DNA from: Halocafeteria seosinensis
Taxonomy: Eukaryota; Sar; Bigyra; Bicosoecida
DNA length: 64,000 nucleotides
Direction: 5' to 3'
NCBI GenBank assembly: GCA_001687465.1
Contig: LVLI01000132.1
Span: 1-64,000 of the forward strand
The notes under the pieces are model-generated. The model did no database searches, was not told where the DNA came from, and was given only the letters and a program-made list of their open reading frames with translations. This document shows, piece by piece, positions 1 through 11,852 of this stretch; positions within the stretch are counted from its first letter, which is position 1, and each line of letters starts with the position of its first letter. The position numbers and the translations under genes are program-made.

Positions 1-170
1 CGACCAATGCCACGACGATGGAATGCTACCAGAACACGTCGCATCATCGGTTAGGTACATAAAATATCAACCAATTATTAAAATTTTAATTTAAGAAAAT
101 ATGCTGCCGAAAGCAGTGTATATCAATCAACCCCAGTTTACTCAACGTAGTGGATCGACAACTTCCTGCG
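1..170. repeat. Left arm of a ~170 bp inverted repeat
   Basis: This stretch is the reverse complement of 1140-1314, with one short divergent patch near 146-155. It therefore carries a backward copy of the promoter region and first ~15 codons of the mitochondrial RRF gene that starts at 1268. The window edge cuts the arm, so its true length is unknown. Inside position 170 the two arms diverge at once. Confidence 0.93.
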
Positions 171-702
171 GAGCCTGGCATGGAATTTCCCCAGGTAAAC
201 GGTCAACGGTCTCTCTCGCAGCTCTACGGTTGTACAGGAGCGGAAGGTACTGTAGTCTTCCCTTGCCTGCGAGCAAATTAGAAGCCATATACGAATCAGA
301 TATAGAGAATTTAGTAAATATTGCTCTTGAAAACCGAAGTTTCGCCGGAGTCTATGGAAAACCCGTCATGAAAACGTTTTCAACAGTAGACTCTGTCTTC
401 GTGACATTGAGCGAAGCGCTCTTTGCCAACATGATGCAGAAGGGTGAAGAGAAACCCAAGGATAAGACTTCAGAGTGGCGGCTGTGTATGTGGGATAACG
501 CACATGGAGTGCCACGTTTCGCCCATTGGGCAATAGATAGATCACTTTTAAAGAAGGGCAATAGATAGATCACTTCTGAAGGGGAATAGTGCGGTTTCAC
601 ATGTACAGAGAAAAGAAGTGCACATGGAAAGAATCCACATTATGCTACAGGTAGAGCTGGAATGAATAATGAATACGCCTGATCGCTTCAGCTTCTGTCA
701 CA

Positions 703-704
<2 letters not shown>

Positions 705-735
<31 letters not shown>
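705..735. repeat. (TG)n microsatellite
   Basis: Pure TG dinucleotide run of about 31 bp, directly downstream of the recurring motif CTGTCACATTTGTG. Confidence 0.97.
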
Positions 736-739
<4 letters not shown>

Positions 740-928
740 CTACAGTACCACATGTACCTGTACAACTCTGAGTGTGCGTGGACCCGGAATTCGTAACGTC
801 CATGTCACTCATGGAACTTGTAGTCAGAAAGTCTGACAGAGAGCCAACGAGCAGCGTCATTCGTTTCACTTTGTATCTTGTAGACCATACAGTAAGCATT
901 GAGGATGCGCAAATCGCATGAACTACAC

Positions 929-957
<29 letters not shown>
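929..957. repeat. (CA)n microsatellite
   Basis: Pure CA run of about 29 bp, opposite in strand sense to the TG run at 705-735. The two are not placed symmetrically about the centre of the inverted repeat. Confidence 0.97.
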
Positions 958-959
<2 letters not shown>

Positions 960-1139
960 ACTACAGTGTACACTCCGGACTCCAGAGAGCTGAATGAGAA
1001 TCCCGGTCACGGTTCATCCCCACTACTGTACTTTGACGGATGCCAGAAGCTCGTGCAGGTTGCTTTTAGATTTTTAGCGAGATTGTTTGTTGGAACTGGC
1101 TGTGATAATCAGCGTGATTTGCGCCATTATCACACCCTT

Positions 1140-1314
1140 CGCAGGAAGTTGTCGATCCAATGACAATCAATGAGTGAACTGGGGTTGATTGATATACACT
1201 GCTTTCGGCAGCATATTTTCTTAAATTAAAATTTTAATAATTGGTTGATATTTTATGTACCTAACCGATGATGCGACGTGTTCTGGTAGCATTCCATCGT
1301 CGTGGNATTGGTCG
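1140..1314. repeat. Right arm of the inverted repeat, spanning the RRF 5' end
   Basis: Reverse complement of 1-170. It includes ~125 bp upstream of the RRF start codon and its first ~15 codons. The ambiguous base at 1306 is matched by C in the left arm and is silent, because GGN always encodes glycine. Confidence 0.93.
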
Positions 1315-2116
1315 CCGCTACAACCCCACTGCTATGGCGTGGCTGTCCCATGTTGGCGAGCCAAGACCTCATGCACACGGTACGGCTTCCTCTTTCCACT
1401 CGAGTGGGACTTTGTGGAAGAAGAAACCTTCTTCATCTTCCAAAAAATCCTCCGGGGAACCGGATTCCTCGTCCCCGACCAAGAAACAGGAAGACAAGGA
1501 AGAGGATGAGGCTATAAAAATGGATTTCGAGGAGGAGCACGACGAGGAGATGGAGGAAGAGGGAGATCTCGTGGATCTGGACAAGTACGCCCGTCGGATG
1601 CATCGGGCGGTGGAAATCTTTGGATCCAGTGTGCAAAAGATCCGAGGAGCGACGCCGTCGACGAGTATGTTGGATCATGTCCATATCGACGCCTACGGCG
1701 AATCGATGGTGCTTCCGCAAGTGGCACAGACTTCCTTGAAAGGAGCGACACTTATGGTGGTAACCCCGTTTGATCCGTCGTTATGCAAGGCTATCGAGAA
1801 AGCTATCCGGGATGCCAACTTGGGACTGAACCCTTCGTCGGATGAGCAAATTGTCAAAGTCCCCTTGCCTAAAGTGACCAAAGAAACCCGGGAAGCCAGA
1901 GCCAAACAAGTCAACGAGATGGCGGAAGCTACCCGTAGACGAGTGCGTAAGATTAGACAACGCATGATGGATCGTATCAAGAAACAAACAGGACATGGGG
2001 TCTCGGAGGATGATGTGCATAGCCAAACAAAGCAAGGGCAAGCTGAGGTAGACAAGGTCATGGAACAAATACAAAAGATATCCAAGAAGAAACAGGATGA
2101 ATTGTTGAACCATTAA
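1268..2116 (+). CDS. Mitochondrial ribosome recycling factor
   Basis: Single-exon gene of 282 residues. The C-terminal ~190 residues match the ribosome recycling factor family, including the patch VPLPKVTKETREARAK (about residues 197-212) followed by the long charged helix rich in Arg and Lys. RRF, with EF-G, splits ribosomes after termination. Residues 1-30 are basic with Arg-rich stretches, as in a mitochondrial targeting peptide. A Ser/Lys-rich and then acidic linker (about 50-95) separates it from the RRF domain and is longer than in most homologs. The ATG at 1268 is the first in frame; another ATG codon follows directly. The gene is convergent with TFB4, about 80 bp away. A plastid destination cannot be excluded, but the presequence is not typical of one. 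Confidence 0.9.
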   Translation: MMRRVLVAFHRRXIGRRYNPTAMAWLSHVGEPRPHAHGTASSFHSSGTLWKKKPSSSSKKSSGEPDSSSPTKKQEDKEEDEAIKMDFEEEHDEEMEEEGDLVDLDKYARRMHRAVEIFGSSVQKIRGATPSTSMLDHVHIDAYGESMVLPQVAQTSLKGATLMVVTPFDPSLCKAIEKAIRDANLGLNPSSDEQIVKVPLPKVTKETREARAKQVNEMAEATRRRVRKIRQRMMDRIKKQTGHGVSEDDVHSQTKQGQAEVDKVMEQIQKISKKKQDELLNH

Positions 2117-2195
2117 TATCCTAGATTTTTGCTGTATACAAGAATTCGATAGTGAATATGACGATAAAGGAATATGCGCCTGCGTAGTCCCCTGT

Positions 2196-3553
2196 TCAGG
2201 ATGGTTCAGAGCCAGAGGCCGCTGATGCCGCTGCTGAGGAGGACTCTTTTTTCGATTTCTTCTTAGAGCTTTTGTGGGAACTAGCATGACCATCATTGGT
2301 GCTACTGGTCACACTGCTGCCTTTCTGCTTTAGCCTTTTCAATGACGCTGGTAACTCTGCCGCCAAGAACCTAGTGTTGCACGTGGGGCAAACGGCATAC
2401 ATCCTTTCGAAAATCGAAAGGCACATAGAGCATACGTAGACGATATCATCGGGCTTTTGACTATCAAAACAAGTCGCACGTAAATCCACACTTCGCTGCG
2501 GGACTAGGGCGAGTAGTTTTCGGGTTTGCTGATCTGGTAGGAAGGCAAGCAGCATATATTGGTACCATGAAGCTGGGTCGGAAATGGATGGGCAGGCATA
2601 TATGCCCTCTGTTAAATAAGAAGCTTGTTGTAAGAAAGTCGACGCATAATCGCCAATCATTAAAGAATCCACAACTACATCCTGTCGTTGCGCAGTAAAT
2701 ATTGCGTTCATCAGTGGTATGTACTGTGCAGCTACATCGGGTCCTCGCTGACAAACAAGCACTCGTCCTCGAAGCGATTTCGACACTTCCCGCTTCCATC
2801 TGTTGAATACACACATAGCTATCGACATGCAACTGGCTAGAGTCCCATGGCCCAATACATTATTTGTCGACTGAACAACCTTCCTCCTTTTTTTTCTAGC
2901 TCTACTTTGCTCCTGCTGCGTGGCCGAGGCCGAACTGGCATGCGTTTCCGGTTCCGACGAAATCACTGCTCCCGTTTTGGAATCCATCGATTCCGGGGAG
3001 ATGTACTCTCGAGGAGACTCTGCAAACCCATTTTAATTGTCATAGGACGCATACTGACGGAAAACTCGTCATAATGCCTACCTTTGGCGTACATGGCATT
3101 CAGTCCCGAATGCATGGCTGCTGCAATTTCCGTGGCCGAGGGATAGTTCGAGCCCCCGGCCGACCTATCGTCCGCCACACGCGTCCCTGGAGCGTCTGGG
3201 TCGTCCTTAATATGAGTATTTCCGTGTATTTGGGCCTTGTCCAAAGTGCCATTGCCGAGGTATCCCGGGGGGCGTGGGACCAATATTTCGCTCTGAATTC
3301 CATTGTATGCCAGCACAGCAACCGGACGAGAGTGAGATAGTGCCAATATAGACCTCGTATACAGGATGATACTCTCTATAAAGGCATGGAAACTTAATAA
3401 AGTGGCCTCATTCTCGGTCGGCGAGGCCTCCCACTCCTCTTTGGTGGCATCTACCACCAGTATCACTGCGTCTGCTGCAGTGGGAGCAAAGGTAGATGAG
3501 CCTGAACTATTGGAGGACATAATTGCGTCCTGTTTACCATGTACCATTACCAT
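2196..3553 (-). CDS. TFB4: TFIIH subunit p34 (TFB4/GTF2H3)
   Basis: Two exons, 3553-3082 and 3019-2196, joined across a 62-bp GT-AG intron; 431 residues. TFB4 is a core TFIIH subunit for transcription initiation and nucleotide excision repair. The N-terminal half is the von Willebrand A-like domain (DAVILVVDATKEEW near residue 30, then the conserved region with PSATEIAAAMHSGLNAMY). The second half has LRGRVLVCQ and ends in a C4 zinc-binding motif, VCSMCLSIFERMYAVCPTCN. After that comes a lysine/serine-rich tail. Three ATGs lie close together (3553, 3547, 3520); the last, giving MSSNSSG, may be the true start. Another TFIIH subunit, TFB1, lies at 53.3 kb in the same window. Confidence 0.93.
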
Positions 3554-5279
3554 GCATACAAACCATCTATAAACATAAAAACTCTCTTGCCAAGCTTTGA
3601 GAAAAGTCGCCGGAAAGATTGCTCGGTTTTGGTCTACAAGTTGGCTACAACGTTGTCAATACTATACTGGTACAACCATCTGAGACATTCGCCATTACTG
3701 CTTCATCTGGTGTCATGTCGAGTATGACACTGATTCCCGCGCGACGTCTACGGCCTGATGAAAACCATAGCCAGTCGCCATCCAGGAACATTCCGCATGT
3801 GTCATGAGACACAATAAAACATGAGCTGGCTGTATTGCTCAGTTGAAGCTGTCGGTTGTCAGAGGCAACTTAAAATATACACTACTGGTTTTTACCGCGT
3901 GATTTCTGGTGCAAGGTATTCGCCCACCGGGGGTCCAGAAATGGACCAGAAAGTGAAAAAGTCCATGATTCAATCAATATTCGTGAGTTGGTAGGTGTGC
4001 GGAGGCAGATTAATTGAAGGAAATTCAGTAGTGGTGTAAACACGGGTCGTCAGTGCAGTGTATATGCAAAGAATGATAAGAATAAACTAACAAATGCTTA
4101 CATTCGGATATTGGGTGCTTAGTGTGAGTGGCACGGCCAATTAATTCATCTTGTTCGTTTTATCCGACATACAAAAGTCCATATCATTTTCTTCCCGGAT
4201 AATGTCACCACACTGGATCATTTGGTACATGGTCACGAGGTCGACATCATTGAGTTCCTCCCTAGTTTGTCTGAAGATGGTGCTTCCCTTTAGTCCGGAC
4301 AGACGCACTTTACTCATCGTAAAACACGCCTGTCCGGTGTTACGTTGAATATTACGAAACAAACGAATCAATAACACACGCCTAGACTTTGGTACAGTCG
4401 TTCATCTATAAATGTAACACCGGCCGGAGAAGAATATGTTTTACCGAAGTCGCTCCGGTTGCCTGAATTTTTGAATGCCTCAAGTTTGCGTCTGAGCCAC
4501 TGAAACAAAAGGCACAGAGCCAAAAACTTCAGAGATGAAGGGCGAAAGGACGGACCGGGGCAGCCCCATTTTACGGTAAAAAGTTTTACCCCAGAACAAG
4601 CGCTTCGATTTCGGCGGTGCGGGATTCTGTACCTTTTTGACCGGTCGGTTCTCCCGTTTTCTCATTAACCAGAGACCGGTTACGAGCATGGAAAAGTGAC
4701 TCTTAAACTAGAATTGATTTCCAACAAAATGATGTAGGCGGTGTAATGCTGTTGCTTTTTTCACGAGAGATACTACATCATACTACAGGCCTTGTATTCG
4801 TGCGCCCCGCGGGAAGTTGAAGACTTGAAGTTGCAGAAATAGAATTCAAATGGGGACAACCCCCGATGAAAGGCGCTACAATGCCATAATTGTCCATGGA
4901 TGGATACATGGGGGAAAAGAGAAGAGCGGAAATTATATACATAGTGTTATTGACCAGAGAGAAGTCACAATGAATGAGTATTCGCGAGGGAAATTGACCG
5001 TTAAGTTAGTCTGAGACAGTCTCTGTCTGGAACTTCGACAACATACGAAAGGAGTTTAGTGACTCAGTTCACTACATTGTCTACAACAAGCCAGATGAAT
5101 GTTCATTCTAGAGCTGTGGTACATCTCCGATGTTCTAGCAAAGATACAAAAAATATACATAACACACACACACACACACTCACACACACTCAACTGGTGG
5201 CACATGCAGCGGTACAGTGTAGCTCTGGTAGCTAGCAGGCAGGACTTCTTGGTCCAGTCGCGTTCCAGCAATACATCGG
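3554..5279. other. Intergenic, no supported gene
   Basis: About 1.7 kb between TFB4 and the repeat block upstream of the UBX gene. Short open frames on the minus strand at 4141-4377 and 4480-4689 have no recognisable family and no convincing splice links. A (CA)n run lies at 5162-5188. Confidence 0.5.
5162..5188. repeat. (CA)n microsatellite, interrupted
   Basis: CA dinucleotide run broken by two CT units. Confidence 0.92.
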
Positions 5280-5612
5280 AGGATCCTTCCGGTGAACATC
5301 AATTCTATCAGTAGGAAGATGCAGTGGTTGGCACCAGGAACGTCCTCTTCGAGAGGAACGCGCTTGATACGAGGGTCCTCGCAGCGGATGCCATCAGGAT
5401 CGCGCTTGTATTTCGGACGGTCCTCTCAGCGGAAATCAATTCTATCATTACCGGTAGGAATTTGCAGTGGATGGCACCAGGAACGCGCTTGGTAAAAGGG
5501 TTCTTCCAGCGGATGGCATCAGAATCGCGCTTGCCTTGCAGCCAGTCGCGTTCTAGCAGCCAACGAGGGTCCTTCCAGCGGTCCTCCTAGCGAACGGCAT
5601 CAAGAATGCGTA
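5280..5612. repeat. Degenerate tandem repeat block
   Basis: Imperfect units share the core GCGGATGGCATCAGGATCG followed by CGCTTG. Copies begin near 5322, 5382, 5466, 5508 and 5590. A second shared word, ATCAATTCTATCA then GTAGGAA and TGCAGTGG, precedes the first and third copies. Spacing is irregular (about 40-85 bp), so the array looks old and rearranged. No long coding frame is conserved across the units. Confidence 0.8.
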
Positions 5613-5888
5613 ATCCCCTCCGTTCAGAGGGACTTCCTCACGTTCCTGCGGGAGGCGATACTGGTTCTAAACAGCTTTACGAAACGTCTGCGAAAAGATT
5701 GTCTGCTTCTTCAATCAAAGTGGTGTGTTTCTTCCGTAGAATAGGTGCATATACCGTCCGTAAGAAGTATAGAGTGGTACATATAGTAAAATTTTATTGT
5801 TTCGGCTATCTATTCATCCAAGTTTCACATTCATTGGAGTACAGGAAACGGGCATAAAAGACGACCAAAAACCACGTACACACTTACC

Positions 5889-6700
5889 ATGGCACGCAAA
5901 GTTGCCACTTTGGGAGACCTTAACAAGGACAATGAGGACAACAATCGCTACGTGGGCGGTCAAGGAGAACACGGAGGCGGGAGTGGTCTGGCCGTGGAAC
6001 CAAGTGCGGACGAAAACAGGGACGCTCGACGTCGTATGAACGATATATTAAAGAAAGAATCACAAGAATCCACCGGAGAAACGTCGAACAGCAAGAAAAT
6101 TACGTTTTGGAAAAATGGCTTCACTGTGGATAATGGACCCCTGCGGACTGGAGACACCGATGCTGACAAAAAGTTCATGTCCGACATTGAGAAAGGGTAC
6201 GTCTCGGCCTAAGTGACTGAGAGGAAATCTTTGAGTATATTCACGTGTTTTGACTTGTCAGGTATGTCCCGAGTGAATTACGAGAGGAAGCAGAAGGTGG
6301 TGTTGTCGAAGTGGATGTGGAAGATAAGCGTGGAGAAGAGTATGTTCCTCCAGCTTATGTTGCCTACGGAGGTACTGGACAAGCAGTGGGAGCCTCCTCG
6401 GCAGCTCCGTCGTCAGCTGTCGTTCAAGGAGGAGCAGCAAGTTCCTCATCCGCCACAGTTGATGATTCACAGCCCACAACGAAAATTCAGTATCGTTTAA
6501 CAAATGGAAAAAAAGCAACAGCAACGTTCAACTTGAATCACACAGTAAGAGATGTACAAGCCTATGCAAGAACAGTGAACCCGGACGTGACTTCGTTTGT
6601 GCTCACTGCTGGATTCCCACCAAAACCTTTGGACAACCCGGATTTGACCATCGAAGAAGCAGGTCTGAAGAACGCTGCTGTCACACAAAAGAAAGCGTAA
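5889..6700 (+). CDS. p47/UBXN2-type p97 cofactor (SEP + UBX domains)
   Basis: Two exons, 5889-6196 and 6262-6700, split by a 65-bp intron with GTACGT donor; 248 residues. The N-terminus (ATLGDLN, then an acidic patch and SGLAVEP) is the usual leader of this family. Residues about 70-135 form the SEP domain (ITFWKNGFTVDNGPLR, then PSELR after the junction). The C-terminal ~80 residues form the UBX domain that binds the AAA ATPase p97/Cdc48, with the loop GFPPKPL in place of the usual FPR-type turn. These adaptors serve membrane fusion and Golgi/ER assembly. There is no N-terminal UBA domain, so it is closer to p37/UBXN2A-B than to full p47. Confidence 0.94.
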
Positions 6701-6911
6701 CAGGGATTCGGCTTACAATAGTTTAGTGTTTCGTCAATAGACTGCTTGTGTATCGAGTTAACAGAGGGAACTAGCACACAAAGTTATCTGTGGAACGGTT
6801 GCATGTGAGGAATTCCCCAGTGCATTCATTCACAACCGATCTTACTGTTTTATTATCAAATAAAACCACAACTCGCAACTTAGCAACGAAGTTTGCTATC
6901 CCCCGTTCTCT

Positions 6912-7799
6912 CTACAGTATTTTCTCTACCTGTAGCCGCTCCATGCCTATCTTGACGAAATCATCTTCTGTATACCTTCCTGTTTCATGGCTGCCCTCGT
7001 TATCCACTGTTGTATGAGTTAGGCCAAGGTTTGATAGGCCTGCAAACGGCCGAGTAACAAAACCCCAAGCGTAAGCAACCTCGCACTACCTGCAGGAGCG
7101 ACTCTAGGGGCAACTAACCTGTTTCTACTTGCTGCTTAGATATATGTCCCTTTCGCGTGGGATCAAATAAGGAATACATCCCCCGTAGATCTGTTTCTCC
7201 AAAGAACGTTGGATCTCGTTTTTCTGTGGACGTCGCGACGAACAGTTGTCGATGCTCCTAGGTGAACTTTGCAGTCGACACCCTCGACGTACCTGGGCTA
7301 GCTTGCACCCTCTTGATTTCATCAGTCAGAAACTGTAGCACGTCCTCTGGTTGGTGATATACAGCGGATGCACATAGTTCCTGCGAGACAAGGGTATTTG
7401 CTAACTAAACTGCTGAGGACGGGCGCGCTCAGTTTACGCACTTCCAATAACTTCTCTATTTTATGTTCCTCAAGGTAGTCCAATGCCTTCTGTTCAGTTG
7501 ACACGGGCGCATCCTTATCTTCTTCTCCGTCCTTTTGGTCACCGTTTTCCACTGCTTTACGCTTCTCGAGATACTGTACCAAGGCATCCAACGGATCCGA
7601 TGGCTGCCAGAGGATCAGGTGTTTCGTTAGATCCTGCGCAAAGCCCATGCACCTCGAGAAATTTACGACCAACAAGTAAATATAAGCAAGAGCAATGTAA
7701 AAGGCGTACCTCGAATAAATCCTCGATTCCCTGTGTATTCATATAATCCGATGTCTCCTGCGCAATTCGCTGATCCTCTTTCGCGGTAGCAGCCGCCAT
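6912..7799 (-). CDS. EFCAB10-like ciliary protein with two RII-alpha/DPY30 motifs
   Basis: Five exons (7799-7710, 7633-7442, 7380-7293, 7223-7119, 7039-6912) rebuild to 200 residues with consistent phase. A first dimerisation/docking (DPY30-like) motif lies at about residues 19-50 (YMNTQGIEDLFEDLTKHLIL, then a short PSDPLDALVQYLE). A second sits at about 82-125 (ALDYLEEHKIEKLLEELC, then QPEDVLQFLTDEI). An EF-hand-like segment follows (FFGETDLRGMYSLFDPTRKG), matching the layout of EFCAB10, a small protein tied to motile cilia. Human EFCAB10 has only one such docking motif, so the doubled motif is unusual. The gene is convergent with the UBX gene. Exon joins are inferred but each preserves family sequence. 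Confidence 0.85.
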
Positions 7800-8252
7800 T
7801 GTTTCCTAGTCCGCGTCGCGGCGGCAAGCAGCAACTTCGTCCACCAATCCCTATGCTCTCCTCAAATAATCGATTCTACAATATGCAGCTTTCATCAACA
7901 ACAAACACGCAGTAAATGCAACTTCAACTTGGGCGACTTCGTCGCGTTGTTTGGATTCCTCTGCCGCGGCAGCCGTTAAGCAGCGACTTCAACCGGATCG
8001 AACAATCATTTCGCACATTTAGCATGGGTGCAACAATCTTTTCGTTGAGTGAATATTTTCCTTGACTTCCTCGGACATTTCATGATGATATAATGGTTGA
8101 TAGTGTATCGACACGAGGTCATTTGTTCCCCTCCTTCGCCCTGGTACTTTGGCGTGCGGTAGGACACGAAATTGACCCCGCTATAGCTCTACCTCTTGCT
8201 GGCGGGAATTTGAATTCCTCACTGTGATCCAGGAAGTATTACAAGGCGTATA
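7800..8252. other. Intergenic between divergent EFCAB10-like and CSE1 genes
   Basis: About 450 bp between two start codons on opposite strands, so it should hold both promoters. I see no recognisable element in it. Confidence 0.5.
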
Positions 8253-11200
8253 ATGAGTTTAGAAGCCAATCAATCCACTATTCAGCAGGTGGGCTCCCTG
8301 CTGGATAAGACCCTCGTGGCAGAGGCGCAAACGAGACGAGATGGTATGTTGGTTAGGCCTCTGGAAATACCTCTGGGGACAAGAGTGGGTCACTCGGGAA
8401 GCCCAAGTCTTGATGATTCTTCCCTTTTGCATGTGTTTCCGTCCTAAATGAGAGTCTACAAATGATCTCATTGTGTAAAGCATGCATGATTGTGTCATAC
8501 AATGGGCATACGCTATTGAATTGATGTGTAAAATGCAGCCGAAAAACAGCTGAAAAGTCTTGTAGGGAAGGACAATTTCATCCCAATCTTGCTACATATC
8601 GTCAATATTGATGAATCCGGATCCCAATCACTCCCATTGCAAACTAGATTAAGTGCTGCCACGTTCCTCAAAAACACTGTCAAGCAATATTGGGAAAAGG
8701 TATGTCCCAAGTCCATTATGGGGACAGCGAGCGTTAAGCTAATTGCGTTCATGTAACTTCTAGTCGTTTCTTTGGACAAAATACAGGTGGAAAATGAGCC
8801 GAATTATATTCCCGATCAAGATCGCACGATGTTGAAACAACGGATTGTCCATCTCATGTGCTCCTTGCCCCCGTTGCTACAGAATCAGCTTTCAGAAGTT
8901 GTACGCCATATTAGTGACCATGACTTCCCAGAAGCATGGCCCAATTTATTCGAAGAATTAAAGGGGAAAATTGATCGCCAAAATTTAGGTATACCGGTGC
9001 TCAAGACAGTGAACGCAGTGTGCAAACGCTTTCGTGGAGCCTATGATAGTGACGCTATCCGTGTTCCTCTTAAAGCCATATTAGATAGTTTCCAGGAGAT
9101 ACTGCTACAGCTCTTCCAATTCGTGTCTTCTGAAGTTGACTCCGAGAAGGTTAAGAATGACAAAGATGCCCTGAGTCTTCATTTTGAGGCTCTGCGGGTG
9201 ATGGCCAGGATATTCTATAGCCTCAACTGGATAACGATTCCAGAGTACTTCGAGGATCACATGAAGGAATGGATGACGGAATTTCAAAAGTTTTTGCAGT
9301 ATGTTCGCAGTTGCACAGTGGCAAGGCGCATGGTTTTAGTCTCACGTATCCTTAATTTTCTTTTGCAGATACGCCAACCCGTTACTAGAGGATCCCGACG
9401 AACCGAATGAACCAGGTCCAATTGAAAGCTTGCAGGCAGCTATTCTCCAGAATATTCATCTATATAACGAAAAATATGATGAAGAATTTGCACCATATTT
9501 CCGGACTTTCGTAGAGGTCACCTGGACCTTACTAGACAAGCTTAGCTCGCATTCTCTAGTGGACAAACCAAAATACGACGGTACGATACGGGACCAGCTA
9601 TTGTTCGTACTGTCACATGGTTCATGTCGTTTGACATTTCGGAAATGCAGAGCTAGCAACGGTATCGCTGTCCTTCTTGGCATCAGCTGTTTCAAACAGT
9701 ATGCACCGCAACTTGTTCCAAGAACCAGCTACGTTAGAACGCATAGGACAGAACATTGTTATCCCAAATATCACGTTACGAGAATCTGATGAAGAACTGT
9801 TTGAGGATAATCCACAAGAATACCTCCGCAAGGATATTGAAGGCAGTGATATGCACACGCGGCGACGGGCAGCTGCTGACCTGGTAAAGAGCTTGAGGCA
9901 AAACTTTGAAGCAGACGTGACCAATCTCTTCTTGCAAAGTGCGCAAAAAATGTTACAACAGTATTCCGCCAACCCGACGGCAAACTGGAAAGCCAAAGAT
10001 GCTGCTCTTAGCCTCATAGCGGCAGTTGCGGTAAAGGGAGAATCCAAATCTATTGGAGTGACAAGCTGCAGTGAACAAATAGACGTCGTTCGAATTGTTC
10101 GAGAGTTCGTTGTTCCCGATCTTCGCCAAAACCCGAGCGGTAGCTCTTGGAGTACCCCGGAATCGATAGTGAAGGCATCTTGCATTCGGTTTATTACAAC
10201 ATTTAGGAACCAACTCCCTGGTGACGCCATTGGTGAGGTATTACCGTTACTGACAGAATATTTGAAAGTACCCGTCTACGTTTTATATAGCTATGCTGCG
10301 GCTGCAATTGAACGATTTCTCATTCTGAAAGCTCACCAGCCAACCGAAAATTGGAGCTTGAGGGTGCCCCAGGAAGTTGTTTACTCTATTCTGCAGTCCG
10401 CACTGGAAAATGCTCTCACACGGATGATCACAGCGGGATCGGGTTCGTCTCAATCGACTGGCGCTGACCAAGTGATCGAAAATGAATACGTCATGCGGTG
10501 TGTTATGCGCTTGCTCGTTGTTGCCGATCAAGCAATCGCGGCGTACGCCTCTCACGTTCTTAACCAGTTAACGACAGTTTTAGAGAAGATAGCGACAAAT
10601 CCTCGTAACCCGACCTTCAACCATTTCCTTTTTGAGTCTCTAACGCTGCTCATTCGAGGAACATGCAAGGCTTCGCCGGGTGAGGCGGAAAACTTTGAGC
10701 GACTTCTCTTGCCGCCGTTTAATACTATCCTTCATCAGGAAATCCCAGAATTTGTCACATACGTCTTTCAAGTGCTAGCAGCTTTATTGCTGTCGAAACC
10801 TAGTGCGAAAGGAGCATCACCAGAGAATCAGCTGAGTGATGGATATAAATCCCTTTTCCCAGCCTTGGTACGCCCAGAGATGTGGACAGACCGTGCAAAG
10901 TATCCTGCGTTAGTGACATTGCTGATAGCGTACATTAAACACGCACCAGAATATATCACTCAAAATCAGCATCTCGGGAGTGTTTTGGGAATTTTCCAGA
11001 AGTTAATCTCCTCAGTCTCCAGCGAAGAACATGGATTCAGGTTGCTCAATTCCGTATTTATAAACATTCCTGCAGAATCTTTGGGAGGGCAAAATACTGA
11101 GATCTTTAGGATTTTATTACAGAGAATGCAAACCAATACGACAGTCAAGTTTGCTCGACAATTTATTCGTTCAATGTCCGTTGCGGCCGTTGCTCAGGGT

Positions 11201-11719
11201 GGACAAGCAGTTGTTAGCGCCATTAACAATGTACAGGCGGGGNTATTTTACAAAATCCTAGAGCAAGTGGTACATCGCAACGTTAAGAATATCCGAGGCA
11301 AATTTGCACGGAAGACAATTGTTCTTGGTCTATGCAACATCTCTACCGGAGTTGAAGAGTTAAGGGGACTAGAGACCTTTCAGTCTACACTGATAGAATG
11401 TGCATTTCTGTTATTGGAAGGACATGTCGAAGTGAAACAGTCAGAGCACGACAAGTCACACGAAGAGAACCTCCGTGCTGCCGAGCAAGCCGATGAAGAG
11501 GAGCAGTTCAGTGCTCAATACTCGCGATTGCGTTATGCTGTGGATCCCGGGCATGAAGCACATCCGGTCGATCCTGACTACTTCCCACAACACGACGCAG
11601 TGGCGGTTTTCCGGCAGACCGTTCAGTTTGTCACATCAAAGACACCAAAAGCGTTAGAACTTGTGGTCCATTCGGTCGGTGAGGACCAGCGGGGCCAACT
11701 CAATAAATACGTCGGGTAA
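8253..11719 (+). CDS. CSE1: Exportin-2 (CSE1/CAS), importin-alpha re-exporter
   Basis: Five exons (8253-8343, 8539-8699, 8787-9298, 9369-9580, 9651-11719) give 1014 residues, close to the 960-970 of yeast and human. This karyopherin returns importin-alpha to the cytoplasm with Ran-GTP. The N-terminus has the importin-beta-type leader ending in LSAATFLKNTVKQYWEK. Family landmarks include HDFPEAWPNLFEEL, NPLLEDPDEPNEPGPIE, LYNEKYDEEFAPYF, RNLFQEPATLERI and the NITLRESDEELFEDNPQEY signature of the CSE1 domain. HEAT repeats fill the rest. One base at 11243 is ambiguous and leaves one residue undefined. The last intron (9581-9650) is short and in a well-conserved stretch. Confidence 0.96.
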
Positions 11720-11852
11720 GACTTAGTGCGCGAGGAACTGATTATGTGTATTCAAGTAGCAAATAGCTAGCAGGAACAAAGATATCCCTAGAACGTAACG
11801 TTGCATACACGTGCATCCTAATATATGGTTGTATGTGCCGCTTACACTAAAA

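Larger units (their letters stand above)
171..1139. other. Spacer of the inverted repeat, no recognised gene
   Basis: About 970 bp between the arms. It holds a (TG)n run at 705-735 and a (CA)n run at 929-957, and the sequence CTGTCACATTTGTGTG at 695-710, which recurs at 24.1, 52.6 and (one base different) 57.9 kb. An open frame at 101-568 starts inside the repeat arm and resembles no family I know, so I do not call it a gene. Confidence 0.6.

Noticed and set aside
101-568. 155-residue open frame starting in the left inverted-repeat arm
   Set aside because: Begins in what is the antisense of the RRF upstream region; no family resemblance and no intron logic.
4141-4689. Two minus-strand open frames, one with a formin-like look (KSKRLFWGKT)
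   Set aside because: Too short, no splice link between them and no further family motifs.
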